Assembly: GCA_030765065.1 (NCBI GenBank)
Contig: CM060989.1
Coordinates: forward strand, 56,620,001-56,684,000
From: Deroplatys truncata
Lineage: Eukaryota; Arthropoda; Insecta; Mantodea; Mantidae
Length of the DNA: 64,000 nt
Direction of reading: 5' to 3'
A model generated the notes under the pieces. The model saw only the letters and a list, made by a program, of their open reading frames with translations. It searched no databases and had not been told where the DNA came from. A program made the translations under genes and the position numbers. Positions 1 through 11,403 of the stretch are shown piece after piece (the stretch's first letter is position 1; every line of letters starts with the position of its first letter).

Positions 1-264
1 CCTCTAATATATGTACTGGACACTTCGACCTTCGATCTTCCCTTATTTACTTCATAATGCTCCAACTTGATCCTCGAAGATGTATCAAGTCGCCTGTACC
101 AAAATAGTGTAACAAACACACCAATTTCTTTCTGCACAGAATTCTACAACAGGCTTTTGTCTACAGTAGTTGGACCAAGCTGACCACCTTTAAAATGTCA
201 AAACGATACATGTAATACTTCCCTCAGCGAAAAAGGAGACAAAAGACGACTGCTTTATGAGAAA
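1..264. other. No recognisable feature
   Basis: AT-rich sequence ahead of the first H-repeat fragment. No long reading frame, tRNA-like box or terminal repeat was seen. Confidence 0.5.
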
Positions 265-353
265 AAAAACCTGATGTGTTACATTCACATGCCTTTCTCT
301 ACCATCTAACTATTCTTACGAAAGCTTTGTGCATTCCACCCAAAAATTAGATA
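265..353. repeat. Rearranged H-repeat end fragments
   Basis: Positions 270-327 match the stem-loop end of an old H copy (CTGATGTGTTACATTCACATG). Positions 328-353 match, inverted, the segment near the opposite end (GCATTCCACCCAAAAATTAG). Two old copies are juxtaposed just before a complete copy starts at 354. Confidence 0.65.
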
Positions 354-1200
354 CCTGATGTGTTGCACTCACATGACTTTCTCCACTCTTGTACAAACTA
401 CTTTTACAAACGTTTATTCTCCATCTACTTCATTTTAATCGAGATAAACATTTGCAGAAAGTATCTTATTGCTAACTTTCTTGTAGGTGCAAGGGGAATA
501 TGGTAGGCTTTAAGCGATAGTCAAATCTTTTAAGAGCTGTTTACTATGTGGAGCATTCCATTCTCTTTGCATGTCCAGGACATAAGAAAAACCAATAAGA
601 ATTCCCATTTGAGAAAAAGTAAAAGTATTGGAAAATTCAAACAAATAACAAGGAATACCTCAGAAATGGTCACTGACAAAAAAAATGTAGATGACATAAA
701 TTGTGTTTTAACGAGATCTACATTTTTGTATAGTAAAATTTGGCCTATCTCTTACGGTTTACCAGTTATGCGAAAGTCATTCAGAGTGAAGATGACTTTT
801 GGGAACATTCTCAGAAAATTCAAGATATACAGTTTATTTGCCATAAAAATATCTTAAAGGTATGATATTTCAATCAAAATCGTTAGAGCCATTTTTGAGA
901 AAGTCAGAATTTTCGAAAAATGTTGTATCTAAAGGGTAGTCTGGGGTGGGGGAATTTTCTTGAAAATCTTCGTGTCGTATCCTTGGAAGATACTAAACTC
1001 AAATGCCAAGTTTGGTATCTACCCGACTTTTCGTTTTTGAGTTATGCTGTTCATAGACAGACACATAGACACATACACGGAAATGTTTCCAAAAATTCTT
1101 TATTTGGAGTCAGGGCACATATATTTCCGGTGAAATCTCGGTATCGAATTTTTGAGTGGAATGCAATACTTCCCCTACCTACTATACGGAGTAGAGAAGT
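354..1200 (-). repeat. H repeat, near-complete copy (H1)
   Basis: Starts CTGATGTGTTGCACTCACATG (stem-loop end) and ends GTAGAGAAGT (ACTTTC end, mutated). The body matches the other copies throughout. An inverted H fragment continues directly after it at 1201, so this copy lies in or beside an older copy of the opposite orientation. Confidence 0.85.
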
Positions 1201-1562
1201 ACCAAACTTGGCATATAAGTTCAGCATATTCTAAGGATGCGACAGAAAGATTTTCTAGAATTTCTCCCCACCCAGAACTACCCCTTACATGAATATTTTT
1301 AGAAATTTTTTATTTTATAAAAAATGGCTCTAATGATTTTTATTTGAAACCACGCACTTAGGATATTTACATGACAAAAGAATTATATCTTGACTTTTCT
1401 GCAAATAGCCTCTGAAGTCTATTCATTCTAAATGGCTTTTGTGTAAGTATTGGTAAACCGTGGTAGACAAAGCCCTAATACATAAAATAGGCAGACCTCG
1501 TTAAGGCACACAAAGTATGTCAGTTAAATTTTTTGTGCATTAAACATTTCCGAGATATTCTG
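1201..1562 (+). repeat. H repeat, old diverged fragment
   Basis: Continues the H consensus in the orientation opposite to H1, from the 'accaaacttgg' segment to the 'catttccgagatattc' segment. The sequence then changes abruptly to a GC-richer stretch. It is clearly more diverged than H1. Confidence 0.75.
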
Positions 1563-1769
1563 ACACCTCGCGCGCTGGGACCCACACAGAGCTATTGCGG
1601 CTACCACCCCCCAGGAGGAAGGGAAGAGATGAAGGAGCCATTGGGGGCTACAGGAACGCGTGGAAGTCCCTAACATTTCCAAGCTCGCAGATGCGTCCCA
1701 CTGCTGGAGCTGCCGAGAGAGAGGAGAGAGCGAAGAACGACACACCAATCAAGCAGCCCAGGAGGACAT

Positions 1770-1996
1770 GCTCTTTACAGCTAGAGCTGCTAGAACTAAC
1801 CGATGGGCCACGCAATCACAGATAATACATGAGGGTAATTGTTTTTAAAAAGAGTTGCTACCCCAGATCGAACTCCTGTCATAACAGATGCACCATCAAT
1901 AGCAACTGAGGAACACTTTATCAATGGCATTCCTATCCAAAATTCCCACAACACAGTGAATATATATCTCTCGCAGTACATCCTGTTAGCGGACAC
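1770..1996 (-). pseudogene. hAT-like (KIAA1586/ZBED type) transposase fragment, frameshifted
   Basis: On the minus strand the peptide contains SSVAIDGASVMTGVRSGVAT, which resembles the conserved D-G-A-S-V-M-x-G segment of domesticated and free hAT-like transposases (KIAA1586/ZMYM/ZBED groups). After a frameshift near 1812-1820 the reading continues as DCVAHRLVLAALAV, matching the C-x-A-H-R-L motif that follows in this group. It stops within about 15 residues. Only about 75 residues of a protein normally several hundred long remain, and no terminal repeats were located. Family assignment is from motif resemblance only. The GC-rich stretch at 1563-1769 on its downstream side is unrecognised. 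Confidence 0.55.
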
Positions 1997-2752
1997 AGTG
2001 TTAAGTAATGTGTGTACACTTTGCCCTTCTGCACTATTTTCACATACATGATTAGAGTTTCTGTTTAAGTAATGTCAGAGACTCGTCTATCATAATTGAA
2101 TACCACCTGGTTGACGTTATTTTTGATAAAATATCATTAGTAATTATTTTACACACTGCATCCTCCATATCATGAATACTATCATAACTTTTATAATTTG
2201 CATTGCCACTGAAAGTTAATTTGGTCAAAGAAACACATTATAAGTCTATACACAGTTCTTTTAATACGAAAAACGTTCCACTTTTCCACTAATTGTTTAT
2301 TTGCTATACCTGTTTTAGTATCGGGTTTTGTTTCCTTTGTATGTCCATTTTAGTTTCACTGTAGACTTCGTTCCCTTTTCTTCCTTAAAACAAATTTATC
2401 CATCACATCTTAAAAAGCACACACATACACAAGTCAGCGTACATTTGACAAGAAAGAGTAAACCACGCAGACCAGATCAAAAATGAGCTCCACAAGCTGA
2501 GAAGGAAAGCGGCATATCGTTTGTTTCTGTGACAGATCGTTACGGCTTGTTGAAAGGTTGTGTTTATAGTCTCTTACAAAGAAGCGATAAATCGTTTGTT
2601 TCTGTGGCAGACTGTCGTCACATTTTTGCGAATGCTGTTTTAAAGTTCGTCGCATTCTTCGATCTCAAGTAACAAAAAGCGACAAAAGGGACTGTAACTT
2701 AAACTCTGTATTACACTCTCTGCCTTTGGTAAACAGTAGAGAAACTTATATA
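1997..2752. other. No gene; short direct duplication inside
   Basis: AT-rich and unrecognised. A unit of about 30 bp containing ATCGTTTGTTTCTGTG occurs twice, at 2509-2539 and 2583-2617, in direct orientation. The minus-strand frame at 2434-2655 simply translates this duplication. Confidence 0.45.
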
Positions 2753-4026
2753 AAGGGTGTCTATCCCATAAAGAACGCAATTTATAGTTTAATAATAAAT
2801 AATAAAACATAATTTATTTGAAAATTGCTAAAATTATTATGTAAATACATATAAAGCACAAAGACTGCCATTAAACATGAAACAAAATATCGGGCAAATG
2901 TCCTCCATGGCTTCCTCTAATTTCTGCCTTGAGTTGGGGATAGTTCGTGAGTTGTTCACATAAACACAAGATTTGACATACTCCCACAAAAAATAATTAC
3001 ATCGTGTCAAATCACACTATCTCAGTGGCCAGTTCTAATCGCCGTTCCGAGAGATGATACGAGCAGAGAACCTTTCTCAGCAACCTTGTTTCAACGGCAG
3101 TGTGGCAGGTTTGCCCCATCCTGTTGGAACCACAAGTCTTCCACGTTCAATTCTTGCAATTGTGGCTATAAAACTGTGTTATCATGTGGCGATAACGATC
3201 ACCATTCACTGCCACTGCTTTTCCAGTCTCGTCTTCAAAAATATATGGCCCAATTAGTCTGCCAGCCTATAATCCGCACCAAACAGTGACTCCTTCTGGA
3301 TACAAACACTTCTCAAGGACCATGGAGGATTCTCTGTGCCCCAAATCCGGCAGTTTTGTTTATTAACATAACATTACGCTGGAAGTGTGCCTTGTCAGTA
3401 AAGATTATTTTCTTATGAAAATCACTATGGAATTATTGTTTGGTGCATAACAAATCGGCAAATGTTCGACGCTTCAAATGGTCCATCGGCTTCAGCCCTT
3501 GTGTTAGTTGGATCTTAAACGCTTGCAATTGAAGATTTTTTGTTAAAATTCTCTGCAAAGTGCTTTTTGAAATGTCAAATTGTTGGGAACGACGACGAAT
3601 TGACTTCATTGGGCTCGTAGCAACGCTCTGTCTGACTAGGGCGACATTCTGTGCCGATCGACGAGAACGAGAACGTCCAGGTGATTTGATGTTCACTGTC
3701 GATCCTGTATCTTCAAATTTCCTTACCAGTCTATGCACTGTTGACACATTAGGCACATTTCGTCTACCAAAAATTACACGAAGTCTTCGAACGGTCTCTG
3801 CATATCATTCACCGTACTTGTAATGCACTTTCAAAATCTGGATGTGTTGATCCTTCGTGTATCGCTCCATTTTAGCTGATAACCATACGCATAAATGACA
3901 ATTGACAATGACAATCATTAATCGCAATATAAACAGATGACAATCGCTTAAATTTCAGGTCCGGCAAACTCGCAAACTGAAAGAGGCGCGCAATTTAAAA
4001 AATGCGTTCTTTATGGGACACTCTTT
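2753..4026 (-). mobile_element. Mariner-like (IS630-Tc1-mariner) transposon, inactive
   Basis: Terminal inverted repeats are visible. The left end reads AAGGGTGTCTATCCCATAAA and the right end, reverse-complemented, AAGAGTGTCCCATAAAGAAC; both share CCCATAAAGAACGCA. Both ends are flanked by TA, the target duplication of this superfamily. The length of about 1.27 kb is normal for a single-gene element. The transposase inside runs on the minus strand and is broken. Confidence 0.88.
2850..3870 (-). pseudogene. Mariner-like transposase, N-terminal DUF4817-type helix-turn-helix
   Basis: The reading begins at an ATG (3868-3870) with MERYTKDQHIQILKVHYKYG, typical of the DUF4817 DNA-binding domain of insect mariner-like transposases. 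A TGA replaces an expected sense codon soon after. A clean 107-residue stretch follows (3433-3756) with the second helix-turn-helix and a GRSRSRR basic hook. Further on I can follow, across several frameshifts and stops, the catalytic blocks FTDKAHF (first Asp), WFQQDGA (second Asp) and TRCNYFLWEYVKS. The last normally reads C-D-x-F-L-W, so the third catalytic Asp is Asn here. The protein is dead by both frame and active site. Confidence 0.85.
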
Positions 4027-4028
4027 AC

Positions 4029-4620
4029 CTTTACTTTTCCCTGTTTCAAATTTAACATAAAGCATTCGCATCTCTGTACAGAGTTTTCATAGTTATGTGT
4101 CCTTGGGCAAATAAATAGTTTTTTTTTTCTTTTTCTAATCAGGAGAAATTAAACTGAAAGCATTGGAAAGTGGAAACAAAAGCCTGCCATTGAAAACAAT
4201 GTAAGCGTATGTTTTTGTTTGCAGGTCGAGTGAACAAAGGACAATAGCGTAACGACCTTTCTCAATTTGTCATCAGATAGTTTAATTTCGCGTAAAGGTA
4301 TATCGTTTTGGCGGTACGAATTAATTTCTCCGAAAAAAAAATGATTCAGTTATTTAATTCAGGAAACACGGGTGTTGCGGGGAACGTACAATATCCGGGA
4401 TACAGGTGAAAGCGAAGCGACGTTCTAACCTCAAACGCGCGTCCAATCGTCGAATCAAGGAGCATGTTGAAATGTGGACATTTCACCGCAGAACTGTACG
4501 TTAATTATTTCTACGGAAATGACTGCATTCACGACTTTTAGAAATCTGTCGCAACGCTGAAGACAGTTGAAATATAGAGCATTAACATAATCTACAAATG
4601 GCAGTCTCTACATCTATAAA
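4029..4620. other. No recognisable feature
   Basis: Between the mariner-like element and an H-repeat fragment. No long reading frame, terminal repeat or tRNA-like box was recognised. Confidence 0.45.
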
Positions 4621-4625
4621 AGACC

Positions 4626-4985
4626 TAATGTCTTACACTCATATTACTTTCTGTACTACTATTCTACAAACTATTCTTATAAACCTTTCTTCTTCTATCT
4701 TTTTCGCGTTAATCGAGGTAAATTCCCATTCACATTTATGCATTTCATTGTAGGTATAAAAGGATAAGTACGGGAAGTAACTGGATTTCACCCAAAAATT
4801 CGATGTCCAGATTTCACCGAAAATATATGTTTTGGGGCCCGGTCCCCGTATGTGTGTGGGAACAGAATAATACAAAATCGAAAAGTCGGATAAATACCAA
4901 ACTTGGTATTTAAGTTCAAAATCTTCCAAATATACGCCAACTACTCTTTACATAAAACATTTTTCTAAATTTTTTATTTTTATGC
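4626..4985. repeat. Two abutted old H-repeat fragments in opposite orientation
   Basis: Positions 4626-4762 match the stem-loop-end half in minus orientation (CACTCATATTACTTTCTG, TTCATTGTAGGTATAAAAGG). From about 4765 the other half follows in plus orientation (TTTCACCCAAAAATTCGATG, AAGTCGGATAAATACC). The 96-residue minus-strand frame across the junction is a by-product. Confidence 0.7.
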
Positions 4986-5275
4986 CAATCAAGATAATTG
5001 TTGGCCCTGATTTAAACAACATTGAACTGTTTATATCACAAGCGGATTCTTATTACTAATGAACTTAACGCGCATGTTCACCAAAATCAGACATCCTGGA
5101 TTTGTGCTAAATGTTCCGCCTCCGGAACAGTTCCTATCCGGGACGGTAACTGTTCCGTATTTTGGAGTATTTTGAAACTTGAAAAAACGCCAATGTTTTC
5201 ACTTATGGAGTTGGTAAAACCAACTGCTAAATTTGTTTATGCTGCAAAAAGTAATTCCCATGAAGTTTTACCTTC

Positions 5276-5561
5276 ATCCTCCGTGGTGTAGTGGTTACCA
5301 TGCTAGCCTCTAGTTCCCGAGGTCGTGGGTTCAAACCCGAAGGAGGGCGATGGATTTTTTCGGACGTAAAAATACTTAGCATGGTTTCCTTCGGAAGGGA
5401 AGTAAAGCCAGTGGTCCCGTGTCGTAGATTTACGGCACGTAAAAGAACCTCAAGTCAGATAAAGAGATCTCTAAGCAAAATTACTCGTCTTTCACGCCCA
5501 ATATAGAATGGAACGCTAAGGACCACAGCAGTTAAAGAGCGTCCATAAATAAAACTTAATT
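5276..5561 (+). repeat. SINE family 1 (tRNA-derived), copy a
   Basis: The head reads TCCTCCGTGGTGTAGTGGTTA (box A region), then GGGTTCAAACCC (box B), ahead of a conserved non-tRNA body (TTAGCATGGTTTCCTTCGGA, TTTACGGCACGTAAAAGAAC) and an A-rich tail ending near CATAAATAAAAC. Three further copies occur at 45925-46198, 48481-48766 and 62714-63006. A polymerase III promoter is inferred from the A and B boxes. Confidence 0.85.
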
Positions 5562-6247
5562 CAGTTAATTCAGTTGATAGAGTTGGTACTGAACCATACA
5601 ATTGGTTCATTGTTTACAAATATGGCGATTTTTAGGGGTTGGCCAGCCTGTCGGATATTATGCCTAATAATAGCTGTAAGCTGTGCCCTTACTTTTCCCT
5701 TTTGAGTGATATTTTAGAAGCTTATGAAGTGAATACGAACATTTTGGTATTTTGTTGGAAAACAGTGAAGTAAATTAATAGTGGAATTGGGTAGGAATTT
5801 GAAACGCAAAGGTGATCATTTTGAATAAAGATAAAAGCTGTGCGTTTTTCGTAAGAATTGGCTAAACTAAATGTAGCGATTGGTTGGTGGTACAAAGAAT
5901 TTTGTAAATATTGCCGTGTTTCTCAACTGCGAGGACGAAATGCGCATCTGTTCCTTATTTTGATTTCAGATATCTTGCAATCTTGACCAAAACAAACCTC
6001 AGTCTAGGAAACCCTGTGTCATAAACAACGAGTATTTCGAAAACACCGAAAAAGTTATTTAACAGAAATTCCACATTTTACTGAACTATGCATTTTTCTT
6101 GCAGTTAGTTTTTTATATCTCTTATGTTTGTCCAGTCATGGAAAATTCAACAAGAATTAAAAGAATTCACAGGTTATTTACAGACAATTCAATAATACAG
6201 CTTATTTGTCATGACGCCATCTCATTGAGAAAATAATTTTTTAAAAA
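5562..6247. other. No recognisable feature
   Basis: AT-rich spacer between SINE copy a and the next H repeat. No coding signal was seen. Confidence 0.45.
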
Positions 6248-7084
6248 TTTGATGTATTGCGCTCACATGACTTTATCTACCCTTGCACAAACTATTTTTA
6301 CAAACACTTATTCTCTATCTACTTCATGTTAATCGAGATAAACGTTTGCAGAAACTATCTTATTGCTAATTTTCTTGTAGGTGCGAGGGAAACATGGTAG
6401 ACTTTAAGCGATAGTCAAATCTTTTAGGAGCTGGTTGCTATGTGGAGTATTTCATTCTCTTTGTATGTCCAGGACATAAAAAACCGAATAACGAATTCCC
6501 ATTTGAGAAAAAGTACAAGTATTGGAACATTCAAAACGTAACAAGGAATATCTCGGAAATGGTTCACTCCACAAAAAATGTATATAACATAAATTGTGTG
6601 TTTTAACGAGATCTACATATTTTATGTAGAAAAATTTTGTCTATCTCTTAGGGTTTACCAGTTATACGAAAGTCATTCAGAATGAAGAGGACTTTTGGGA
6701 ACATTCCCAGAAAATTCAAGCTACACATTTCATTTGCCATGAAACTATCTTAAACATATGTTTTAATCAAAATCTTTAGAGTCATTTTTGAGAAAATCAA
6801 AATGTTTGAAAAATATTGCATGTAAAGGGTCGTCTGGGGTGGGGGATTTTCTTGAAAATCTTCGTGTCGCATTATTGGAAGATACTAAGCTCAAATACCA
6901 ACTTTTTGTTTTTGAGTTATGCTGTTCACAGAGAGACACAGAGACATACACACGGACATTTTTCCAAAAATGCTTTATTTGGATTCAGGGGACCTAAAAA
7001 CTTGTATTTCCGGTGAAATTTCGGTATCGAATTTTTGGATGGAATGCAATACTTCCCCTACTTACTATACGTAGTAGAGAAGGT
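6248..7084 (-). repeat. H repeat, near-complete copy (H2)
   Basis: Begins TTTGATGTATTGCGCTCACATG (stem-loop end, stem partly mutated) and ends ACGTAGTAGAGAAGGT. It is collinear with the consensus. The CA/TG microsatellite spot is short here (GAGACACAGAGACATACACAC). Confidence 0.85.
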
Positions 7085-7093
7085 AATAATGAA

Positions 7094-7226
7094 AAGGTTT
7101 CCCTATAAAGAGTTGTTTGTGGTCGAGGCAAATTCATGAATATATTCGTCTTGTATCCAAAGAGAACCTGACTTAATTATTGAATTGATACTGTTTGAGC
7201 TTTTCATTTTTGAATTAAACTCTTCA
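7094..7226 (-). repeat. Old H-repeat fragment
   Basis: Diverged match to the 'TTTTCTTGAAAATCTTCGTGTC ... GAGTTATGCTGTTCACAGACAC' part of the H body, directly after H2. It stops before the end of the repeat. Confidence 0.5.
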
Positions 7227-7845
7227 TAGACACGTGCCCTCATGCACTTCACTCAGTGCTAACAGTGCTCGAATCTGTTCGGTCCACGGTAGTATTGGTT
7301 ATTCAGGTTCAGAGTCTCTGCGTGCGTGTATAATAGTACCTTCATCATTTCTAAATTCACTAATGTTATAAAGTGTAATAATCATGTACCGAGACACGAA
7401 CCAGTGACCACGAAGTTGTGCAACATGTAAGAAAGCGTTGAAACCAGAGCAGGTCGGGAAATGGTTACAGTAGAGCGCTGATGTTTCTTATACTCAGTAC
7501 CAAAAAGCGATATAAGCTACCCCCAAGTAGGTCCGGCACTCTCACAGTATAGCAGTCAGTCGCTCCGTCGCCTGAGTCATGAAATATTTATTTTGTGAAC
7601 ATCAATATCAGCTAGAGGTCTCACTAGTGCTCTCATATATGTGTTTAAGTGGCTAGACTAGACCCTTAGGACCAATGGGAGAGAGACTAAACCTCTTGGG
7701 CATAATGTCAGAGAACTTAGTTATGCTGTTGTATTTCCTCTTCTTTCTGCTCTTTATAGGAGTTAAGATTCCTGATCATTTTGCTAAAGAAGTTGCATTA
7801 GTGATAATTTGGCTAATAATTCCATCAATAATAAATTTAGAACCT
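7227..7845. other. No recognisable feature
   Basis: No terminal repeats or tRNA-like boxes. A short hydrophobic frame at 7675-7884 has nothing to support it as a gene. Confidence 0.4.
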
Positions 7846-7967
7846 CGGAGTTTTAGGCCCTTAAAACAAGTTTTAGACACCTAAAATAGCCTCTAAAATG
7901 ATCAAAATAGACACTAAAGATATAGTCTTACGCACCTAAAAACACAGTTTGCATAAGATTTTATGTA

Positions 7968-8467
7968 GGAATAGGACTAGGATTAGGAATTGCACTTCGA
8001 CCTACGGAGAACTTTTGTGCCTAAGCCACCTACTCCTGGGAAGGCGGGCGGACCAGAAGGCACGACAGAGCAGAGGGCAGTATCCCTACCATTTTCCAGA
8101 TTAAAACTCACTGGATGGCATTAATACAACCGGACCCCTCCCCCTGCAGGCTTGCACATCCACTGGGGGCCCGAGACTCGGAGACCGCCCCCATTCCGGG
8201 GGACGAAGCATCCTTTTTCCCCTGTCGAGACTCTCGCCGACACTTGTAACCCTGAAACAGCCAAGCAGATGATAGGTGAAATAAGAATGGAGGTGAAATT
8301 GAGGGATAGGAAATTCGGGAAATGTAATGAATCTTCCCAGCATTCCCTAGCGACTCGGGGAAACCCCGAAAAAAAACCCATAGGCTTCGAAGGGCGACTG
8401 CGGAAATCGAACCCGAGATCTCTCGAATGCGGGCCACAGACTTTGCCGCATGAGCTATCCCGCTTGG
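7968..8467 (-). repeat. SINE family 2, copy a, with 14-bp target duplication
   Basis: Read on the minus strand it starts CCAAGCGGGATAGCTCATGC (box A) and GGGTTCGATTTCC (box B). The conserved core GGGGTTTCCCCGAGTCG ... GGAATGCTGGGA follows, then CTGTTTCAGGGTTAC, and a tail of degenerate TCCTA units. It is flanked by the direct repeat TAAGATTTTATGTA at 7954-7967 and 8468-8481, which proves insertion by target-primed reverse transcription. The overlapping short frames here are SINE sequence, not genes. Confidence 0.9.
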
Positions 8468-9022
8468 TAAGATTTTATGTAACTAAACATGTTTCTACTT
8501 TCTAAAATCACAATAAATTTAAAAACGCAATTATTAGCGAACATTAAAATTTACACAAACACTAAATTTACTAAATTATTTTGGCTAGAGACATTTTGTT
8601 GTGTCTTAAATTATTAATATAAGACTGCTAATTCGTAATATAAGCCTATAAAGTTAGGGGAAAAAATACACTCTAAAAACTTACTGAATAGATCACAGTG
8701 GAAATGCATCATACACTACCTGCTATTATTGTGAACCTAAAAACACAATTAATCGTTAAGAACAGCAATGTAAAAGAATTGTTTGAAATACATTTGAAAA
8801 TGTGACAGAGAAAATCTGGAAAAATCTTGCGAATATGTGCATATCAACAGTTTTATTTGGATGTGAATAGAGAGGTGTGTGAGTCCGAAACTATAGTCCG
8901 CTGACCCTTTTTGACCTTGGAAGGGATTTCTGCCGTACTGCAGTCATCAAAGGATGACAAAGATACCTAAAAAGGGGCAAGTGTTCTTTCTCTTTCTACA
9001 AAACGACTTAATCTACCTGCTT

Positions 9023-9412
9023 AAGTACCGAAATGGCTCCCCGACAACAGGTGAGCCTCGCATTCGGAAGGTTCCGAGTTCGATTCCCGGCAACCACCCA
9101 CTCTAACCGTAGTTTTCCCGGGTCGCAAGGCGAATGCTGGGATGGTTCCTCTTCTCCACGACTTTCCTGTACCCACCATTTTCATCATCATCTGTTTCAG
9201 GATTGAAGGACCAGGCAGCGGTGTTCGGTGCGTTGCGGGTGGGCGGTGGTGGTGTGCTTTGTGAAGATTTTTCCCTAGCGTCTGTCGAACTGCTCAGCTA
9301 GATCCCGGATTCGGGTGCTCTTGGGGCAGGGACCCCTAAAGGGGTCGCGGTTGTGGGCGGGCTTGAGCGGTATCGGATGCGTTCGAACTGGAAACGTTCG
9401 ATCATTATCATG
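9023..9412 (+). repeat. SINE family 2, copy b
   Basis: The head has degraded box A and box B GAGTTCGATTCCCGG, followed by the core TTTTCCCGGGTCGCAAGGCGAATGCTGGG and CTGTTTCAGGATTGAAGGACC. It is inserted in the older repeat 7846-9620. No convincing target duplication was seen. Confidence 0.8.
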
Positions 9413-9620
9413 AAAAAAATTAATGAAACAATAATAGCAAATCAGGCAGTTTTATGCTCTAAAATCTTAAAATAGGCCTCAATTGTCAAAATAGTCATTT
9501 AGGCACCACAAAACCCCTTCCATACCTTTACATTTTAAATATAATTTCAAAATATTGAAATAATTTTAATTTATGCGTACGCATGATATAATTCAACATT
9601 TCCTCGATATACCTTGTATT

Positions 9621-10574
9621 GCTGTTAATAGCAATGTTTGCCAGTTGCATTTTTTTAAATCGGTCATGGCTGCGTCGTCTTACCTTTGGGAAGGAATTCC
9701 GCATCAATGACCCGCTCCCTCGCAGTGTTTGCCTAACCTCTTCAAGCTGATGCTGTTGTCTTGAATTGGGCACATATACCATGTCGATCAGAGACACGGT
9801 GCGTGATAAATATCCCGCGGCCAAGGCTAGGTACATCAGACGGTCAATTAATGTGTTTGATGTTATCATTTAAAAGATTTGTGCGTCTAATCACCGGATC
9901 AGAAAGTCTCCATTAGCCCATTGTTCCCCGATTTTCTTTAAAGATATACTGAAAGTGTGTCATTTTTGAGCAAATAAATGTCTTATGGATAAAATTTGTT
10001 GTAATTAGGTAATCCCATTTAATTAAAGAAGTCAATGTTTCAGCTACGAATCCATAAGTAAGACATTTTAGGTTTGAAAACACATTGGACATAAACTCCA
10101 ATAAATTTACATGTAAATTGTAAATATTTCGGAAACGGCCAATGATACGAAAAAAATCTGATTTTACACTAACAGAAAAGAGTGTAGAAAAGGTTTTAAA
10201 AATTATTAACATTAATACAATGAAAAACTAACTTAGATTTAACTTTAACGCAGTTTAAATAAGGACTTTAGGTTTCTTTTCAAACTTCTTAAATAGTTTA
10301 TAAAAATGATGGTTGGTTTAATAAAAAAAGGTTTCAGATAAAAGTTACTTGTTTTTATGCAACTCCAAAATATGTTAACCAAAAACCGGTAAAAACTTAG
10401 GCATCCCATTTAAAACAATTGTGCTGACCATGAAATGACCTTGAAGATAGGCACTAAATAAAATGTAACATCTTGTTTTCTCTCTCCAATAAGAAATATT
10501 CACTATGTACTTTTCTCTTGAAAACGTGTTGCTTTCAAGGTAATCAGCTGAAAAGGTTTTACAAATATATCATG
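9621..10574. other. No supported gene
   Basis: AT-rich. Two minus-strand frames of about 100 residues (9528-9869, 9913-10212) have no recognisable motif. Their composition follows the local base bias, so I do not call them. Confidence 0.4.
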
Positions 10575-11403
10575 TAGACAGATAGGTAGGTAGATATTTA
10601 GTAGCTAGTAAGTAGGTAGATAGGTAGTAGCTAGATAAATAGATAATAGGTATATATAGGTAGCCAGCAGGTAGATATGTAGGTGGATAGGTAGATAGGT
10701 AGGTAGTAGATGGATAGGTAAATACGTTTTAGGTAGATAGACAGGTAGTAGGTATATAGGTAAGCAGTAGGTGGATAGTAAATGCATAGTAGATAGATAT
10801 GTAGGTAGGTAGTAGTGGATAGGGAAGTAGACAGTAGGTAGGTAGTAGGTAGATAGGTAGGTCGTAGGTAGATAGGTAATTAGTCGGTAGATAAGTAGGC
10901 AGATAGGTAGGTTGATAGGTAGATAATAGTAGATAGATATATAGGTATGTAGCAGGTGGATAGGTAGGTAGTAGGTATATAGGTAGCCAGTAGGTAGATA
11001 GGTAAATGCACAGTAGATAGATATGTAGGTAGATAGTAGGTCGTAGGTAGATAGGTAATTAGTAGGTAGTAAATAGGTAGATAGGTAATTATTAGCTAGA
11101 TTGGTTGGTACTAGGGAGGTAGGGGAAGGAAGGTAGGTAGGTGGATAATTATTAGGTAGATATATAGGTAGTGGTTACATAGGTAGATAATAGTAGATAG
11201 ATATATAGGTAGGTAACAGGTAGATAAATAGATAGGCAGTAGGTGGATAGGTAAATGCATAGTAGATAGATATGTAGATAAGTAAGTAGGTAGTAAGTAG
11301 ATAAGTAGATAGATAATTAGTAGCTAGACAGGTTGGCACTAGGGAGATAGGCAGGTAGGTAGTTAGGTAGATAATTAGTAGGTAGATAGCTAGGTAGTAG
11401 AAC

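Larger units (their letters stand above)
7846..9620. repeat. Old interspersed repeat, copy A (hAT-like subterminal motifs), split by two SINEs
   Basis: Collinear with 32045-33850. Shared landmarks are the TTTTAGGCACCTAAAATAG-type words near the left end, the 'gtgtcttaaattatt' and 'attactgccgtactgcagtca' segments in the middle, and TTTAGGCACCACAAAACCCC near the right end. Repeated short TTTTAGG/CCTAAAA words near both ends are typical of hAT subterminal regions, so a decayed non-autonomous hAT is the favoured reading. No transposase was recognised. Copy A is interrupted at 7968-8467 and 9023-9412 by SINE family 2. Confidence 0.65.

Noticed and set aside
1563..1769. GC-rich segment with frames on both strands as an exon
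   Set aside because: The overlapping frames on opposite strands show no recognisable motif. The nearest identifiable sequence is a broken hAT-like fragment, so it is more likely transposon debris.
5276..5350. Possible functional tRNA gene
   Set aside because: Box A and B are present, but no proper anticodon and acceptor stems close, and the same head recurs four times attached to one conserved non-tRNA body. The other tRNA-like heads (7968-8467, 17906-18116, 24340-24390, 41181-41255, 43900-43995) fail in the same way.
7675..7884. Hydrophobic 69-residue frame, possible small membrane protein
   Set aside because: No homology is apparent. The hydrophobicity follows from T-rich DNA, and it runs into the old repeat at 7846.
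8108..8505. Several overlapping frames of 80-117 residues on both strands
   Set aside because: They lie within a GC-rich SINE flanked by target duplications, where long chance frames are expected. The same holds at 24506-25108, 35530-35793, 43415-44034 and 55694-55948.
10605..10787. Leu/Pro/Tyr-rich minus-strand peptide
   Set aside because: Pure translation of the GTAG/GATA array.
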